Positions 26,179 to 35,111 of a stretch of DNA of 64,000 nt are shown one piece after another (the stretch's first letter is position 1; each line of letters starts with the position of its first letter). The translations under genes and the position numbers were made by a program. The notes under the pieces were generated by a model, which was given only the letters and a program-made list of their open reading frames with translations, ran no database searches and was not told the DNA's origin. The DNA is taken from positions 1,550,001 to 1,614,000 of the forward strand of contig NZ_CP047159.1 in assembly GCF_019551475.1 (NCBI RefSeq). The letters are read 5' to 3'. The DNA is from Prevotella sp. Rep29. GTDB taxonomy: Bacteria > Bacteroidota > Bacteroidia > Bacteroidales > Bacteroidaceae.

Positions 26179-28032
26179 CTACACAGTCAGTCCATATCGC
26201 ACCCTCAACCACCTTTCAATTCCCATCCTATCATTCATAGTCAACAATTCATCCTCTTCTACTGATGTGAACTCAGGTATTCCAAAATGCTTAATATCTA
26301 CCCCGCTTAACGAATAATAACCAGAAGCGTATGGCTTTGCATTAGCTTGAATATACCCCCAAAATAGATTACTTTCTATAACTGCTTTTAATATTCTCAG
26401 TTTTTTCTCGTTCGGGCTTACAAATGCCAAACCATTATACAACATCATGTCTGGATCATCACAAATTACACATCGTAAAGGTTTATTTGCAAACTTCGGA
26501 AAAAACAACTTATATCTAGGCATAACCAGAGACTGCGTTCGTCCAAACGCATACCATTGAGGGTAGGTGCAGGTTTTGCCCTTATCTCTATTCGTCAAAA
26601 CATTTTTTTTTGCCTCTAAATAAGCCAAAGCATTCGGAAACAGTCGTCTCATTTCATCAGGAGTATAAACAAAAGCGCGACCATTCTCAATTCGATAGGG
26701 AAAAATAACCTTCTCTATCAACAAATCCAAATCACCAATAGCATTGAGTCTATTAGGATTCACAATATCGCGACAAATTCCTCTTTCTATTGGGAATTTA
26801 GTCCCTTCTTGATCAATATAGAAATATTCTTCATTTTCAGCAACAGGCTTAAAGATATATATATCATTACTCAAAGTTGCAATACCATGTCTGGAGGAAC
26901 AATAATCCTTAATTTGTATACCTACCGCTTCAATAGCCGTTGTTTCATCAAAGTTGTTCAACGTCCATCCTTTCTCATCATCCAATGCTTCAAACGGCAC
27001 AGCTGTGTAGTGCCCATTATCAGTTAAGTCACCCTGCTCATTCACCGCATAATGAATATTCTCCGCCGTTTCTTGTTTGTCTAAATAGAACAAACACGTA
27101 TAAGTGTTCTTCGAATCAAAAACTTGGTAACCACGAAAATCAACGATACTTATCGAACACCTATTCCGCGAGAAATAGTTCCTTATCGCTCTGCCATTGA
27201 CAGACCTCAAAAAGGTATTCATTGTGATATATCCCAGACGACCAGCATCATTCAACATTTCGATGGCAATCTGGAAAAAAGGTATATATAGGTCAGGGTG
27301 ACCAGAAGAGCAAACCTCATAGGCACTTAACTTTGCATGAGTCTCTTCTGATAAGTTTCTGGAACAGACATACGGCGGATTACCAACAATGATGTCAAAC
27401 CCAATAAAAAGAGGATTCCAATCTCCGCATCTAAAATCTAGCGTGTCTCTGCACAAAAGGTTAAATTCAAAATCTTCATCCTCCCCTTCTGTAAGCGCCA
27501 GTAAGCTCAAAAGCACCCTAGTTCTCTCTATGGAATACTCCTGTATATCAATCCCGTAGACATTCTCTCCGAATATCTCTAAATACTTTTTCCCTGTCTT
27601 ATGATGTATCCATTGTGCAGCATCCATCAAGAATCCTCCACATCCGCATGATATATCCGCAATCCTGATATTCCAGATATTTTCTTCACTTTTATCACCT
27701 AATACCTTCTGCAATATCGTCCTTCGTACATCCTTAGGTGTATATACTGCACCCGTCACTATTCTATCTGCCGGTGATATAACAAACTCGAACAACTTCA
27801 CCAGGATTTCCAACGATATTTTTGAACCATATTCATCTCTAATATGTTCGCGCACATTCTGAAAAGCCTCATAATCAGCATCACCTTTACCTATACAGTA
27901 CTGAGAAAGAAATACAGATTTGGGGGGTACCATCCCGTTACTTTCTATAAAAGCAGATACGAACAGCCTATTGACTGTTCGCTCATCTGCAGGAACATTG
28001 CGAGTAATATAAGACAACGTTACCGACGACAT
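26179..28032 (-). CDS. N6-adenine DNA methyltransferase, type IIG-like without nuclease domain
   Basis: A 617-aa methyltransferase. Motif I is IADISCGCGGFL (near residue 125), motif IV is VGNPPYV (near 216), typical for gamma-class N6-adenine enzymes; a C-terminal region of about 250 aa with TaqI/Eco57I-like target recognition character follows. No PD-(D/E)XK nuclease motif is evident at the N-terminus, unlike classical type IIG enzymes; a separate HNH nuclease gene is encoded 3 bp upstream. Fourth gene of the kinase-receiver-HNH-methylase operon. Recognition sequence unknown. Confidence 0.85.
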   Translation of the reverse strand: MSSVTLSYITRNVPADERTVNRLFVSAFIESNGMVPPKSVFLSQYCIGKGDADYEAFQNVREHIRDEYGSKISLEILVKLFEFVISPADRIVTGAVYTPKDVRRTILQKVLGDKSEENIWNIRIADISCGCGGFLMDAAQWIHHKTGKKYLEIFGENVYGIDIQEYSIERTRVLLSLLALTEGEDEDFEFNLLCRDTLDFRCGDWNPLFIGFDIIVGNPPYVCSRNLSEETHAKLSAYEVCSSGHPDLYIPFFQIAIEMLNDAGRLGYITMNTFLRSVNGRAIRNYFSRNRCSISIVDFRGYQVFDSKNTYTCLFYLDKQETAENIHYAVNEQGDLTDNGHYTAVPFEALDDEKGWTLNNFDETTAIEAVGIQIKDYCSSRHGIATLSNDIYIFKPVAENEEYFYIDQEGTKFPIERGICRDIVNPNRLNAIGDLDLLIEKVIFPYRIENGRAFVYTPDEMRRLFPNALAYLEAKKNVLTNRDKGKTCTYPQWYAFGRTQSLVMPRYKLFFPKFANKPLRCVICDDPDMMLYNGLAFVSPNEKKLRILKAVIESNLFWGYIQANAKPYASGYYSLSGVDIKHFGIPEFTSVEEDELLTMNDRMGIERWLRVRYGLTV

Positions 28033-28035
28033 ATA

Positions 28036-28611
28036 TCAAACTCCATAAAACGAATTAATAATGCCTCGATATTGTCTGTACAAATCAATCAGCGCATCCT
28101 TTTTCTCTTCTGGAATAAAACTCTTGTCAAATAAAGCCTCCAGTTTATCTATATTTGATTCCAATCGCTCGCAGTTCCATAAAATCTCATGCTGCTTCTT
28201 CCATAGTTTCAGATTTTCATACATCCAGCCTCCTAACTCAGTTACCTGATGTATCTTACCATCTTCTCCTCTTTCAAATTGAGAATCATAATCCTGAGAA
28301 CAAGGATCTACCCACCCCACTTTCCCATCATTGGGTTTTGTTTTATCACCAGTGGGCCATTTGTTGCTTTTCGCATTATTACACGACTTGCATGCATAGA
28401 CTAAATTAGAATACTCAGTCACCTTTGTGTCATCTACAGTCTGAGGCACAAAGTGGTCTATCTCAAAACTGTAAGCACGAGGAGTGTCCCTGTCATCACA
28501 ATAACCGCACCGACAATTGAAATCAGTTTTTAGCTGATTGCGATAGGCATGGAAATCATTTTGATGCGCAACCCCGACAGTTCGGGTAGGCGTTTTTTCT
28601 CTCAACTTCAT
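28036..28611 (-). CDS. HNH endonuclease
   Basis: A 191-aa nuclease with an HNH/zinc fold: CRCGYCDD, then the catalytic stretch FEIDHFVPQ and CKSCNNAKSNKWP. The helical C-terminus may be a dimerisation or target-binding part. It starts 7 bp after the receiver gene ends and stops 3 bp before the methylase. In this setting it is the likely DNA-cutting effector, with the methylase protecting self DNA (inference). Confidence 0.88.
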   Translation of the reverse strand: MKLREKTPTRTVGVAHQNDFHAYRNQLKTDFNCRCGYCDDRDTPRAYSFEIDHFVPQTVDDTKVTEYSNLVYACKSCNNAKSNKWPTGDKTKPNDGKVGWVDPCSQDYDSQFERGEDGKIHQVTELGGWMYENLKLWKKQHEILWNCERLESNIDKLEALFDKSFIPEEKKDALIDLYRQYRGIINSFYGV

Positions 28612-28618
28612 ACCACTC

Positions 28619-29251
28619 CTATTTATTCAAAGATTTCAGAATCTCTTCTGACAGTGAAACAATGCTACGCAAGTCTTTGACTGCCTCAGTCTGCATTTTG
28701 TCAGGCGACAAGGGATTTGCTGCCGGGTCAATTTTACTCAACTCCACGTGCAAATTAAGCAACTCTTTCTCCTCATCTTCTGACAGTCCATCTGCTGTAT
28801 CTTGTTTGGCTTCCAATTCTTTTGTTCTTTGCTCCACATCATGTACTATCCTATGATAGGACTCAACAGAACCTTTTATTTGATTTTTCAGCAGCTCCAC
28901 CGTCTTTGGGTCGTTCAATCCGTCCTTGTCATTCACGAGAAATGCATTGTTAACTCTTTGGATAGCAGCATCAACATATGATGTCATCATAAAAACCGGA
29001 AAATATCGCTTGCGTTCATTAATAACTTCAAGCACCTGATTTCCATCATACTGGACATCACCTTTTTCTGCAAGTTTATAATCAACAGCCAATGCCTGTA
29101 TTTCTTGCCTGTCAATTTCTTCTAAAAGGAGGTCCAAGGTAAACACCTTGGTAAAGTCGTCAAGCATAACAACTTCAAAATCTTTCTTGAAAATGCGGTT
29201 AAAAGTATTCCTATTACCCTTATTCTCGTCTAAATAACCTAATCTTATCAT
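28619..29251 (-). CDS. receiver-domain protein with helical C-terminus
   Basis: A 210-aa protein whose first 115 residues read as a response-regulator receiver: acidic start (GYLDENKG), acceptor Asp in ALAVDYKLA near residue 57, Ser/Thr in FMMTSY near 89 and a Lys in the FLVNDKDG position. The remainder is helical and acidic (coiled-coil-like, residues 125-210) with no DNA-binding domain, so output is probably by protein contact. One base separates it from the kinase gene upstream. It likely links kinase to HNH nuclease (inference). Confidence 0.7.
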   Translation of the reverse strand: MIRLGYLDENKGNRNTFNRIFKKDFEVVMLDDFTKVFTLDLLLEEIDRQEIQALAVDYKLAEKGDVQYDGNQVLEVINERKRYFPVFMMTSYVDAAIQRVNNAFLVNDKDGLNDPKTVELLKNQIKGSVESYHRIVHDVEQRTKELEAKQDTADGLSEDEEKELLNLHVELSKIDPAANPLSPDKMQTEAVKDLRSIVSLSEEILKSLNK

Positions 29252-29252
29252 A

Positions 29253-31547
29253 TTAATACATTTTTAATCTTATGCATAAACCGAAGCCTACTGTACGGGG
29301 CGTCATAACAGAAATGGCACTGCCTTTATATTCTGCCAATGTAGCTTTTGTAATATACAATCCAAGGCCAGTTCCTATTTTATTTCCATCTTGATCATAT
29401 TTTGACGATTCAAAAGCGTTGAATATATCATTGGGGTGTCCTTTATATTCTTCAGCAAGTCCTATTCCAGTATCTTCAAATAGAACAACGATATTTTCAT
29501 CCTCAACTCCACCCTTGATGGTAATCAAGCGATTTTCGGTTTTTTTGCTCTCTTTTATAGCGTATATTGAATTCGAAAGAAGATTGTTAAAGATGGTGTC
29601 TAAATCTATAACGAATGCTCTTACCCTCATCTCGGGTGAAAAACCTGATATTACTAAATCTATGTTCAACTCATCTAGAACAGTATGCCAAGTGGACTGG
29701 AAGTGCTCAAAATACTCATCCATACCAAACGCCTTACGTGTTCTCTTGTCTCTATTAATTGAGTTTATAGAGAAATTCAACCAACTTCTTATATTCTGGT
29801 CTTGATTACGCAAGTCTCTTATCAGGCTATATGGATTATCGTATTCACTCAAACCCAATTTCGCCACATCTTCTTCGCTCATAATATTTTCCACTGCGCA
29901 ACGCAAATCCTCAGAACGGGAGTCAGAAAGAATAGCTATATTCTTCAATTCATGAGCAAACGATGTTATTACCAATCCTGTACTAGCAAGATTCCTGAGT
30001 AATCTTATTTCATTTTCTCTTTCTTCTGCCTCCTGCTTTAGGACAAGATAGCCAGTACGAATCTTGTTGTATGATTCCTCGTCTATCTTTCCTTTTTTTA
30101 TAGCCTCTTCGGCTTCTGCCTTTGCAGTTCCTTTCGGATGTAGAGTATCGTACAACTGTGACAGGTTAAACATCACCGTGTTGCGGTCTTTCTCCATCAA
30201 ACCTATTATACCAAGAAGGATATCCTTGAACAGTTCTACTACTACATTTTCTTGAAGTCCCTCTCGACCGGATTTGTCTTGCAGGTAGATATTGTCTAAT
30301 CTTGAAATTTCAACAGCACCAACTATTTGGTTCTGTCTGATATGATAACCACCTTTGCGTTGTCCGGCACCTATTGGGTTAGCAGAATAGCGATCGCCCA
30401 AATGCAACCAGTCATCACCGTTCTCTCCATACGGTCTTACACGGAACTTGTCTCTATAAATTTTGACTCCTACATTACGTTTCAGCCACTCCCTTCTGCA
30501 AGATGGCGAAAACAGACGGTATGGATACTTCGCTTCGTCACCTTCTCCTTTACCATCAGACTTTGCACTCTTTACAAAGAAGAAATTAAAACGGAATGCG
30601 CCAAGTTCTTTTATGTGGTTAGCTAATCTTACTCGATTATCAACCTTCAGTTTTGACATGGAAAGCGACAATTCATAACCGCCAGCCTCAAATTCTGATA
30701 AACGATATGGGAATTCTCTCATGTCTTCCCTTTGGAACAAACCTACATAATCATTACGCAAACGTTCTACATCAAGCTCGTTCCGCAGCACCTTCACTTT
30801 CAGACTGTCCTTCCCATCATAAACCGCAGAAACAGAATAGTCATAATTATCATATTCAGCAAGTTCAATGCGACCGAGCCCGTCATTTCCTTGCACATAT
30901 AGATAAATATCAAATACTGGAATATTAAAAGGCGGGACAAGATCTTGCAGTGATGAATAAAGGTGTTCCAATTGTTCGTCATCCCACTCGTCATTCAACT
31001 CCGTTACGCTCAACAATGTCCCTGTCTCAAATTTCGGAAAAGTAATTCCGAACTTACTCCCAAGATTTGAGAGGAATTGATGGCCAACTGCTAATGAAAT
31101 AATATCAATATCAGCTGTAATTTCAGAAACACTTGTCCCTGGCTTATCGAAATCAGACCAGTTTACTTTCCAATCATATCCATGACCATCTTTCGTAAAA
31201 GTCAGCATTTCAGCCTTCATTCCTAATCTGTTTAGAGCAAAACGGCCTATACCCTTGGCACCAGACTTCACCCTTCCGCTTTCTGTCATAGCGTTATAAA
31301 GTTTATCATCTGTTCCAATCCGCATCCAACAAGTCTCGATAATCTTATCAGTCATTCCAGTACCCCAGTCCAGGATATAAAGGATACGATTATTCTGTTC
31401 ATCTTCTCCAAATAATATATAGCAATAATGAGAATCCGCATCGTATGCATTTTTCACCAGTTCCACTATAGCGCCCTCTGGATTTGAGAAATTCTCAGAT
31501 CCAATAAGCATTGCTGTACGTGCCGAAACAGAAAATGGAATCTTCAT
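29253..31547 (-). CDS. double-GHKL ATPase / histidine kinase-like sensor
   Basis: A 764-aa protein with two GHKL ATPase modules. N-terminal module, Hsp90/MORC-like: IVELVKNAYDAD, LDWGTGM and KGIGRFALNR within the first 135 residues. C-terminal module, histidine-kinase-like: H-box SFAHELKNIA, N-box FNNLLSNSIYAI, DTGIGL and GTGLGLYITKA. No transmembrane segment or classical sensor domain is seen, so sensing is cytosolic. An upstream ATG (31637) precedes the promoter -7 box at 31574-31581, so the start at 31547 (MKIPFSVSARTAM) is chosen. First gene of a four-gene operon with gaps of 1, 7 and 3 bp. Confidence 0.78.
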   Translation of the reverse strand: MKIPFSVSARTAMLIGSENFSNPEGAIVELVKNAYDADSHYCYILFGEDEQNNRILYILDWGTGMTDKIIETCWMRIGTDDKLYNAMTESGRVKSGAKGIGRFALNRLGMKAEMLTFTKDGHGYDWKVNWSDFDKPGTSVSEITADIDIISLAVGHQFLSNLGSKFGITFPKFETGTLLSVTELNDEWDDEQLEHLYSSLQDLVPPFNIPVFDIYLYVQGNDGLGRIELAEYDNYDYSVSAVYDGKDSLKVKVLRNELDVERLRNDYVGLFQREDMREFPYRLSEFEAGGYELSLSMSKLKVDNRVRLANHIKELGAFRFNFFFVKSAKSDGKGEGDEAKYPYRLFSPSCRREWLKRNVGVKIYRDKFRVRPYGENGDDWLHLGDRYSANPIGAGQRKGGYHIRQNQIVGAVEISRLDNIYLQDKSGREGLQENVVVELFKDILLGIIGLMEKDRNTVMFNLSQLYDTLHPKGTAKAEAEEAIKKGKIDEESYNKIRTGYLVLKQEAEERENEIRLLRNLASTGLVITSFAHELKNIAILSDSRSEDLRCAVENIMSEEDVAKLGLSEYDNPYSLIRDLRNQDQNIRSWLNFSINSINRDKRTRKAFGMDEYFEHFQSTWHTVLDELNIDLVISGFSPEMRVRAFVIDLDTIFNNLLSNSIYAIKESKKTENRLITIKGGVEDENIVVLFEDTGIGLAEEYKGHPNDIFNAFESSKYDQDGNKIGTGLGLYITKATLAEYKGSAISVMTPRTVGFGLCIRLKMY

Positions 31548-31573
31548 TCTATTATATGACTCTTTTTTATTTG

Positions 31574-31581
31574 CAAAATTA
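31574..31581 (-). promoter_or_regulatory. promoter -7 box of the kinase-HNH operon
   Basis: TAATTTTG on the minus strand, 26 bp before the ATG at 31547. The -33 region is AT-rich without a clear TTTG. Its position rules out translation from the ATG at 31637. Confidence 0.5.
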
Positions 31582-31859
31582 ATACTTTTCTTCCGTTTAA
31601 TATTAAATTCCTTTATATTATTATTGTTATTTAACAATTTTCAATCATAAAAAGGCATATTTGCCCATTAATAATCCCAGAAACACTTCATTCTATTCTG
31701 TAAAAAAAAGCATCATTCCACATCGTTCACTAAACGATGAAAGTTTTTCCGATTGTCCAAGCAATAGTATCTACGCTATGAAAAAGAAAACTACAGATTT
31801 AAAGACTAAGCGTAGAAAAACAACTACCGTCCAAAAGAAAAAGGAACTATCTATTCTCA

Positions 31860-31903
31860 GTTTAGTTTATCCCCATATTATATATCCATAATCCAAACTA
31901 AAC
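31860..31903 (+). repeat. hairpin repeat copy 2
   Basis: Shares GTTTAGTTTATCCCC (15 of 15), TTATATAT and AAACTAAAC with 24602-24645. The two copies bracket the SDR-Crp-defence segment. Stretch 31638-32380 otherwise holds no convincing gene. Confidence 0.75.
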
Positions 31904-32033
31904 CTTTTATTTCGGCAAATTATATCGTCACGAGATAGAAGAGACAGATTACACCTCAACAGTGTCCCCGAGAGACAGACTTTTAATGACACTTCCAGGC
32001 AATAAAAAGGGGCGTTTTTACGTTATAATATAA

Positions 32034-32339
32034 ACATCTGCAAAAAACTGAAAAGAAATGAGCATGAAAAGGCTATTTGGAGGGACAGCGATTGAAGCAC
32101 AAATGCACTCGCTTCACAACGATTGCAAGAATGTGCAAAAATCTGCGTTAAGAAGTGTAAACGTGCAAAGAACTGGAAAAACAATTTTGCAGATGTTTGC
32201 ATTTTCTTTTTTTGACGGCAGTCATATTTGCAGATTTTTGCCTATTTTACGTCCCCCACCGTCCCTCAGAGTCACTTTAGACACCCTAAAACGAAGGCAT
32301 TCATACTGATTATCAGTCACTTATATTTGCAGATTTTAC
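32034..32339 (+). repeat. five dispersed GCAGAT(T/G)TTTGC-like motifs
   Basis: Copies near 32034 and 32134 (inverted) and 32189, 32230 and 32329 (direct). The second and fourth are exact reverse complements over 12 bp (GCAAAAATCTGC and GCAGATTTTTGC). They lie upstream of the anSME gene and may be regulator or recombinase sites. Confidence 0.45.
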
Positions 32340-32380
32340 ATTCTGCGTCGGAAAGTAAGAGTAAGAGCACTAATAATATC

Positions 32381-33559
32381 ATGAACGATACGATATACGC
32401 ATTTGCCCGTCCGCTTTACGTTATGCTGAAGCCTGTGGGTCCGCGCTGCAATCTTGGTTGCAGTTACTGCTATTATCTGGAGAAACAGCAGTGGGCGATG
32501 TCTGATGATGCACCTGTGATAAGCGAGGAACTGCTTGAGAAGTTTGTGAAGGAGTATCTGGCTGCTCAGACTTCGCGCGATGTTTTTTTTGTCTGGCATG
32601 GCGGTGAACCTCTCCTGCGCCCTGTTGCTTTCTACGAGAAGGCTGTGGAATTGCAGCGCCGTTATGGTGGAGAGTTGCATATAGAGAACTGCATACAAAC
32701 CAATGGTACGCTGCTTACTGAGGAGTGGTGCCGTTTTTTCCGAGAGAATGGTTTTCTGGTAGGCGTCTCTATTGACGGTCCGCAGTTCCTGCATGATCGT
32801 TATCGTCGCACGGCTGACCGCCGTCCTTCGTTTGAGAGCGTGATGCAGGGCATTGATCTTTTGCGCCGGCATGGTGTTGAATGGAATGCGATGGCAACGG
32901 TGAACCGTTTCAATGCAGACCATCCGCATACGTTTTACCGGTTTTTCCGCGATTTGGGATGTCGATATCTCCAGTTCACGCCTGTTGTAGAACCGTCGCC
33001 AGATGATGGTCGGCAACAGATTGTAACGGAAGAGAGCGTGACACCCGGGCAGTGGGGCAACTTCCTCTGCCAACTGTTCGATGAATGGGCGGAACATGAC
33101 GTGGGACAAATCTCCATACAGTTGTTTGAGGCTACTCTTGCCAACTGGATGGGAGTGACACCGGGGCTTTGCATGTTGTCGCGCCATTGCGGTCATGCTG
33201 GTGTGATGGAGGCGAACGGCGATGTGTACAGTTGTGACCATTTCGTGTTTCCGTCATATCGGTTGGGAAATCTCACCCGTCAGACGTTGACGTCCATGAT
33301 GTATTCCGAGCAGCAGCAATCTTTTGGTCAAAGAAAGATGACGGGACTGCCTCGTCAATGCCATGAGTGTCGATTTCTGTTTGCCTGCAATGGCGAATGT
33401 CCCAAGAACCGTTTACTCAGCGACCGCTACGGGCAACCCGGACTCAACTATCTTTGCGAGGGCTACCTCCAATACTTCGCCCATGTGGCTCCCTTCATGG
33501 AACAGATGGCACAAACAGACATCAACCAAACAGAAAGAAACAAAGAGAAACCACTATGA
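32381..33559 (+). CDS. anSME: anaerobic sulfatase-maturating radical SAM enzyme
   Basis: A 392-aa radical SAM protein that converts the active-site Cys or Ser of sulfatases into formylglycine. Seen: CNLGCSYCYY (CxxxCxYC cluster motif, near residue 24), WHGGEPLL, and a C-terminal SPASM region with clusters CDHF, CHECRFLFACNGECPKNR. Start ATG 32381 gives the family-typical opening (FARPLYVMLKPVGPRCN); a longer frame from 32228 is not supported. Its TGA overlaps the ATG of the sulfatase, so the enzyme and its substrate are translated together. Confidence 0.92.
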   Translation: MNDTIYAFARPLYVMLKPVGPRCNLGCSYCYYLEKQQWAMSDDAPVISEELLEKFVKEYLAAQTSRDVFFVWHGGEPLLRPVAFYEKAVELQRRYGGELHIENCIQTNGTLLTEEWCRFFRENGFLVGVSIDGPQFLHDRYRRTADRRPSFESVMQGIDLLRRHGVEWNAMATVNRFNADHPHTFYRFFRDLGCRYLQFTPVVEPSPDDGRQQIVTEESVTPGQWGNFLCQLFDEWAEHDVGQISIQLFEATLANWMGVTPGLCMLSRHCGHAGVMEANGDVYSCDHFVFPSYRLGNLTRQTLTSMMYSEQQQSFGQRKMTGLPRQCHECRFLFACNGECPKNRLLSDRYGQPGLNYLCEGYLQYFAHVAPFMEQMAQTDINQTERNKEKPL

Positions 33560-35097
33560 GACAAAAATTCCTTCCCCGCCTCGTGACCACTGTCGCGATT
33601 GCCGTCCCTGCCACGGCACTGGCTCAACAGCGCCCAAACATTATCCTGTTCATGGTTGATGACATGGGGTGGCAAGACACGTCTGTTCCTTTCTGGAACC
33701 AACGCACGCCACTGAACAACACTTACGAGACGCCCAACATGGAGCGCCTTGCCAGCGAGGGGATGCTCTTCTCTCAGGCATACGCTGCCCCTATCAGTTC
33801 GCCCAGTCGCTGTTCACTGATGACCGGTGCCAACGCTGCCCGTCACCGTGTGACTAACTGGACGTTGAAGCGTGGTGAATCGACTGATATTGATGATGCA
33901 GAAGTTGCAACACCCGAATGGAACTGGAACGGCATCAGTCAGACCGCCGGCACCGACCACACATTCCAAGCACGTTCGTTCGTTGATATTCTCCGTGCCA
34001 ACGGATACCACACCATTCACGTAGGCAAGGCACACTGGGGAGCGCTCGACACGCCGGGTGAACAGCCTGAGCATTTCGGCTTCGAAGTCAACATCGGCGG
34101 ACATGCAGCAGGCGGACCTGCCACCTATCTGAGCGAACAGAATTACGGTCACGACGCTAAAGGAAATCCCACGTCACCCATGCACATACCTGGATTGCAG
34201 AAGTATTGGCAGTCGGGAACATTCCTCACCGAAGCACTCACGCAGGAATGCCTCGCAGCACTCGACAAGGCGAAGCAATACGGTCAGCCGTTCTACCTCT
34301 ACATGTCGCACTATGCGGTTCATATTCCTATTGACCGTGACGTGCGCTACTATCAGAAGTATCGTGACAAGGGGCTCTCGGAAAAAGAGGCTGCCTATGC
34401 TTCTCTTATTGAGGGTATGGATGAGAGTCTTGGTGAGATTCTTGGATGGCTTGACAGGAATGGTGAGCGGGAGCGCACTGTTATTATTTTCATGAGTGAC
34501 AATGGCGGTTATGCAACTGGGAGCTATTATCGCGATGAGCCGCTTTTCACCCAGAATGCGCCGCTCAGGTCGGGCAAGGGTTCTCTTTTGGAGGGTGGCA
34601 TCCGTGAGCCGATGATTGTGCGGTGGCCCGGTGTTGTGAAGGCAGGTAGCCGTTGTAACAGTTATTTGATGATTGAGGATTTTTATCCTACTATTCTTCA
34701 GATGGCTGGCATTAGGCGTTATCGTGTTCCCCAACGGATAGACGGGCGCAGTTTCATGCCTTTGCTGTGTCAGTCTGGCAATCCGTCGAAGGGACGGCCG
34801 TTGATTTGGAACTATCCTAATGTCTGGGGGAACACTGGACCGGGCATCAGTCTCAATTGTGCCATTCGGTTGGATCAATGGAAATTGATTTATAACTACA
34901 AGACTGGTGTGAAGGAATTGTATGATGTTGAGAATGACATCAGTGAGGAGAATAATTTGGCTGCTACTCGTCCTGAGGTTGTTCGGAAGCTGTCTCGTCT
35001 GCTGGGTCGTGAATTGCGGCGAATGAATGCTCAGCGCCCTGTTTTTAAGAAAACCGGCAAGCCGTGTCCGTGGCCTGATGAGCATTTCGGGAACTAA
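33556..35097 (+). CDS. exported sulfatase, serine type
   Basis: A 513-aa sulfatase with signal peptide (residues 1-23, ending ALAQ). The metal site FMVDDMGW and the signature S-S-P-S-R-C-S-L-M-T-G are present: the modified residue is serine, not cysteine, so maturation by the upstream anSME is required. Probable substrates are sulfated host or plant glycans, handled in the periplasm. C-terminal subdomain is intact. Codon use shifts toward TGT/GTT-rich choices after about 34400, an internal change worth noting. Confidence 0.9.
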   Translation: MRQKFLPRLVTTVAIAVPATALAQQRPNIILFMVDDMGWQDTSVPFWNQRTPLNNTYETPNMERLASEGMLFSQAYAAPISSPSRCSLMTGANAARHRVTNWTLKRGESTDIDDAEVATPEWNWNGISQTAGTDHTFQARSFVDILRANGYHTIHVGKAHWGALDTPGEQPEHFGFEVNIGGHAAGGPATYLSEQNYGHDAKGNPTSPMHIPGLQKYWQSGTFLTEALTQECLAALDKAKQYGQPFYLYMSHYAVHIPIDRDVRYYQKYRDKGLSEKEAAYASLIEGMDESLGEILGWLDRNGERERTVIIFMSDNGGYATGSYYRDEPLFTQNAPLRSGKGSLLEGGIREPMIVRWPGVVKAGSRCNSYLMIEDFYPTILQMAGIRRYRVPQRIDGRSFMPLLCQSGNPSKGRPLIWNYPNVWGNTGPGISLNCAIRLDQWKLIYNYKTGVKELYDVENDISEENNLAATRPEVVRKLSRLLGRELRRMNAQRPVFKKTGKPCPWPDEHFGN

Positions 35098-35111
35098 GAA
35101 GGAGCCCCTCC

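Noticed and set aside
31548..31637. Longer N-terminus of the double-GHKL protein
   Set aside because: Asn/Lys-rich, and its ATG lies upstream of the likely promoter -7 box at 31574-31581.
31661..31891. Short plus-strand frame of 76 codons after the kinase gene
   Set aside because: Low-complexity basic and hydroxylated composition, runs into the hairpin repeat, no recognisable domain or promoter.
32228..32380. Upstream extension of the anSME frame
   Set aside because: Not similar to the family; ATG 32381 gives the conserved start.
33367..33555. Upstream extension of the sulfatase frame
   Set aside because: It overlaps anSME and precedes the signal peptide; ATG 33556 gives a normal exported protein.
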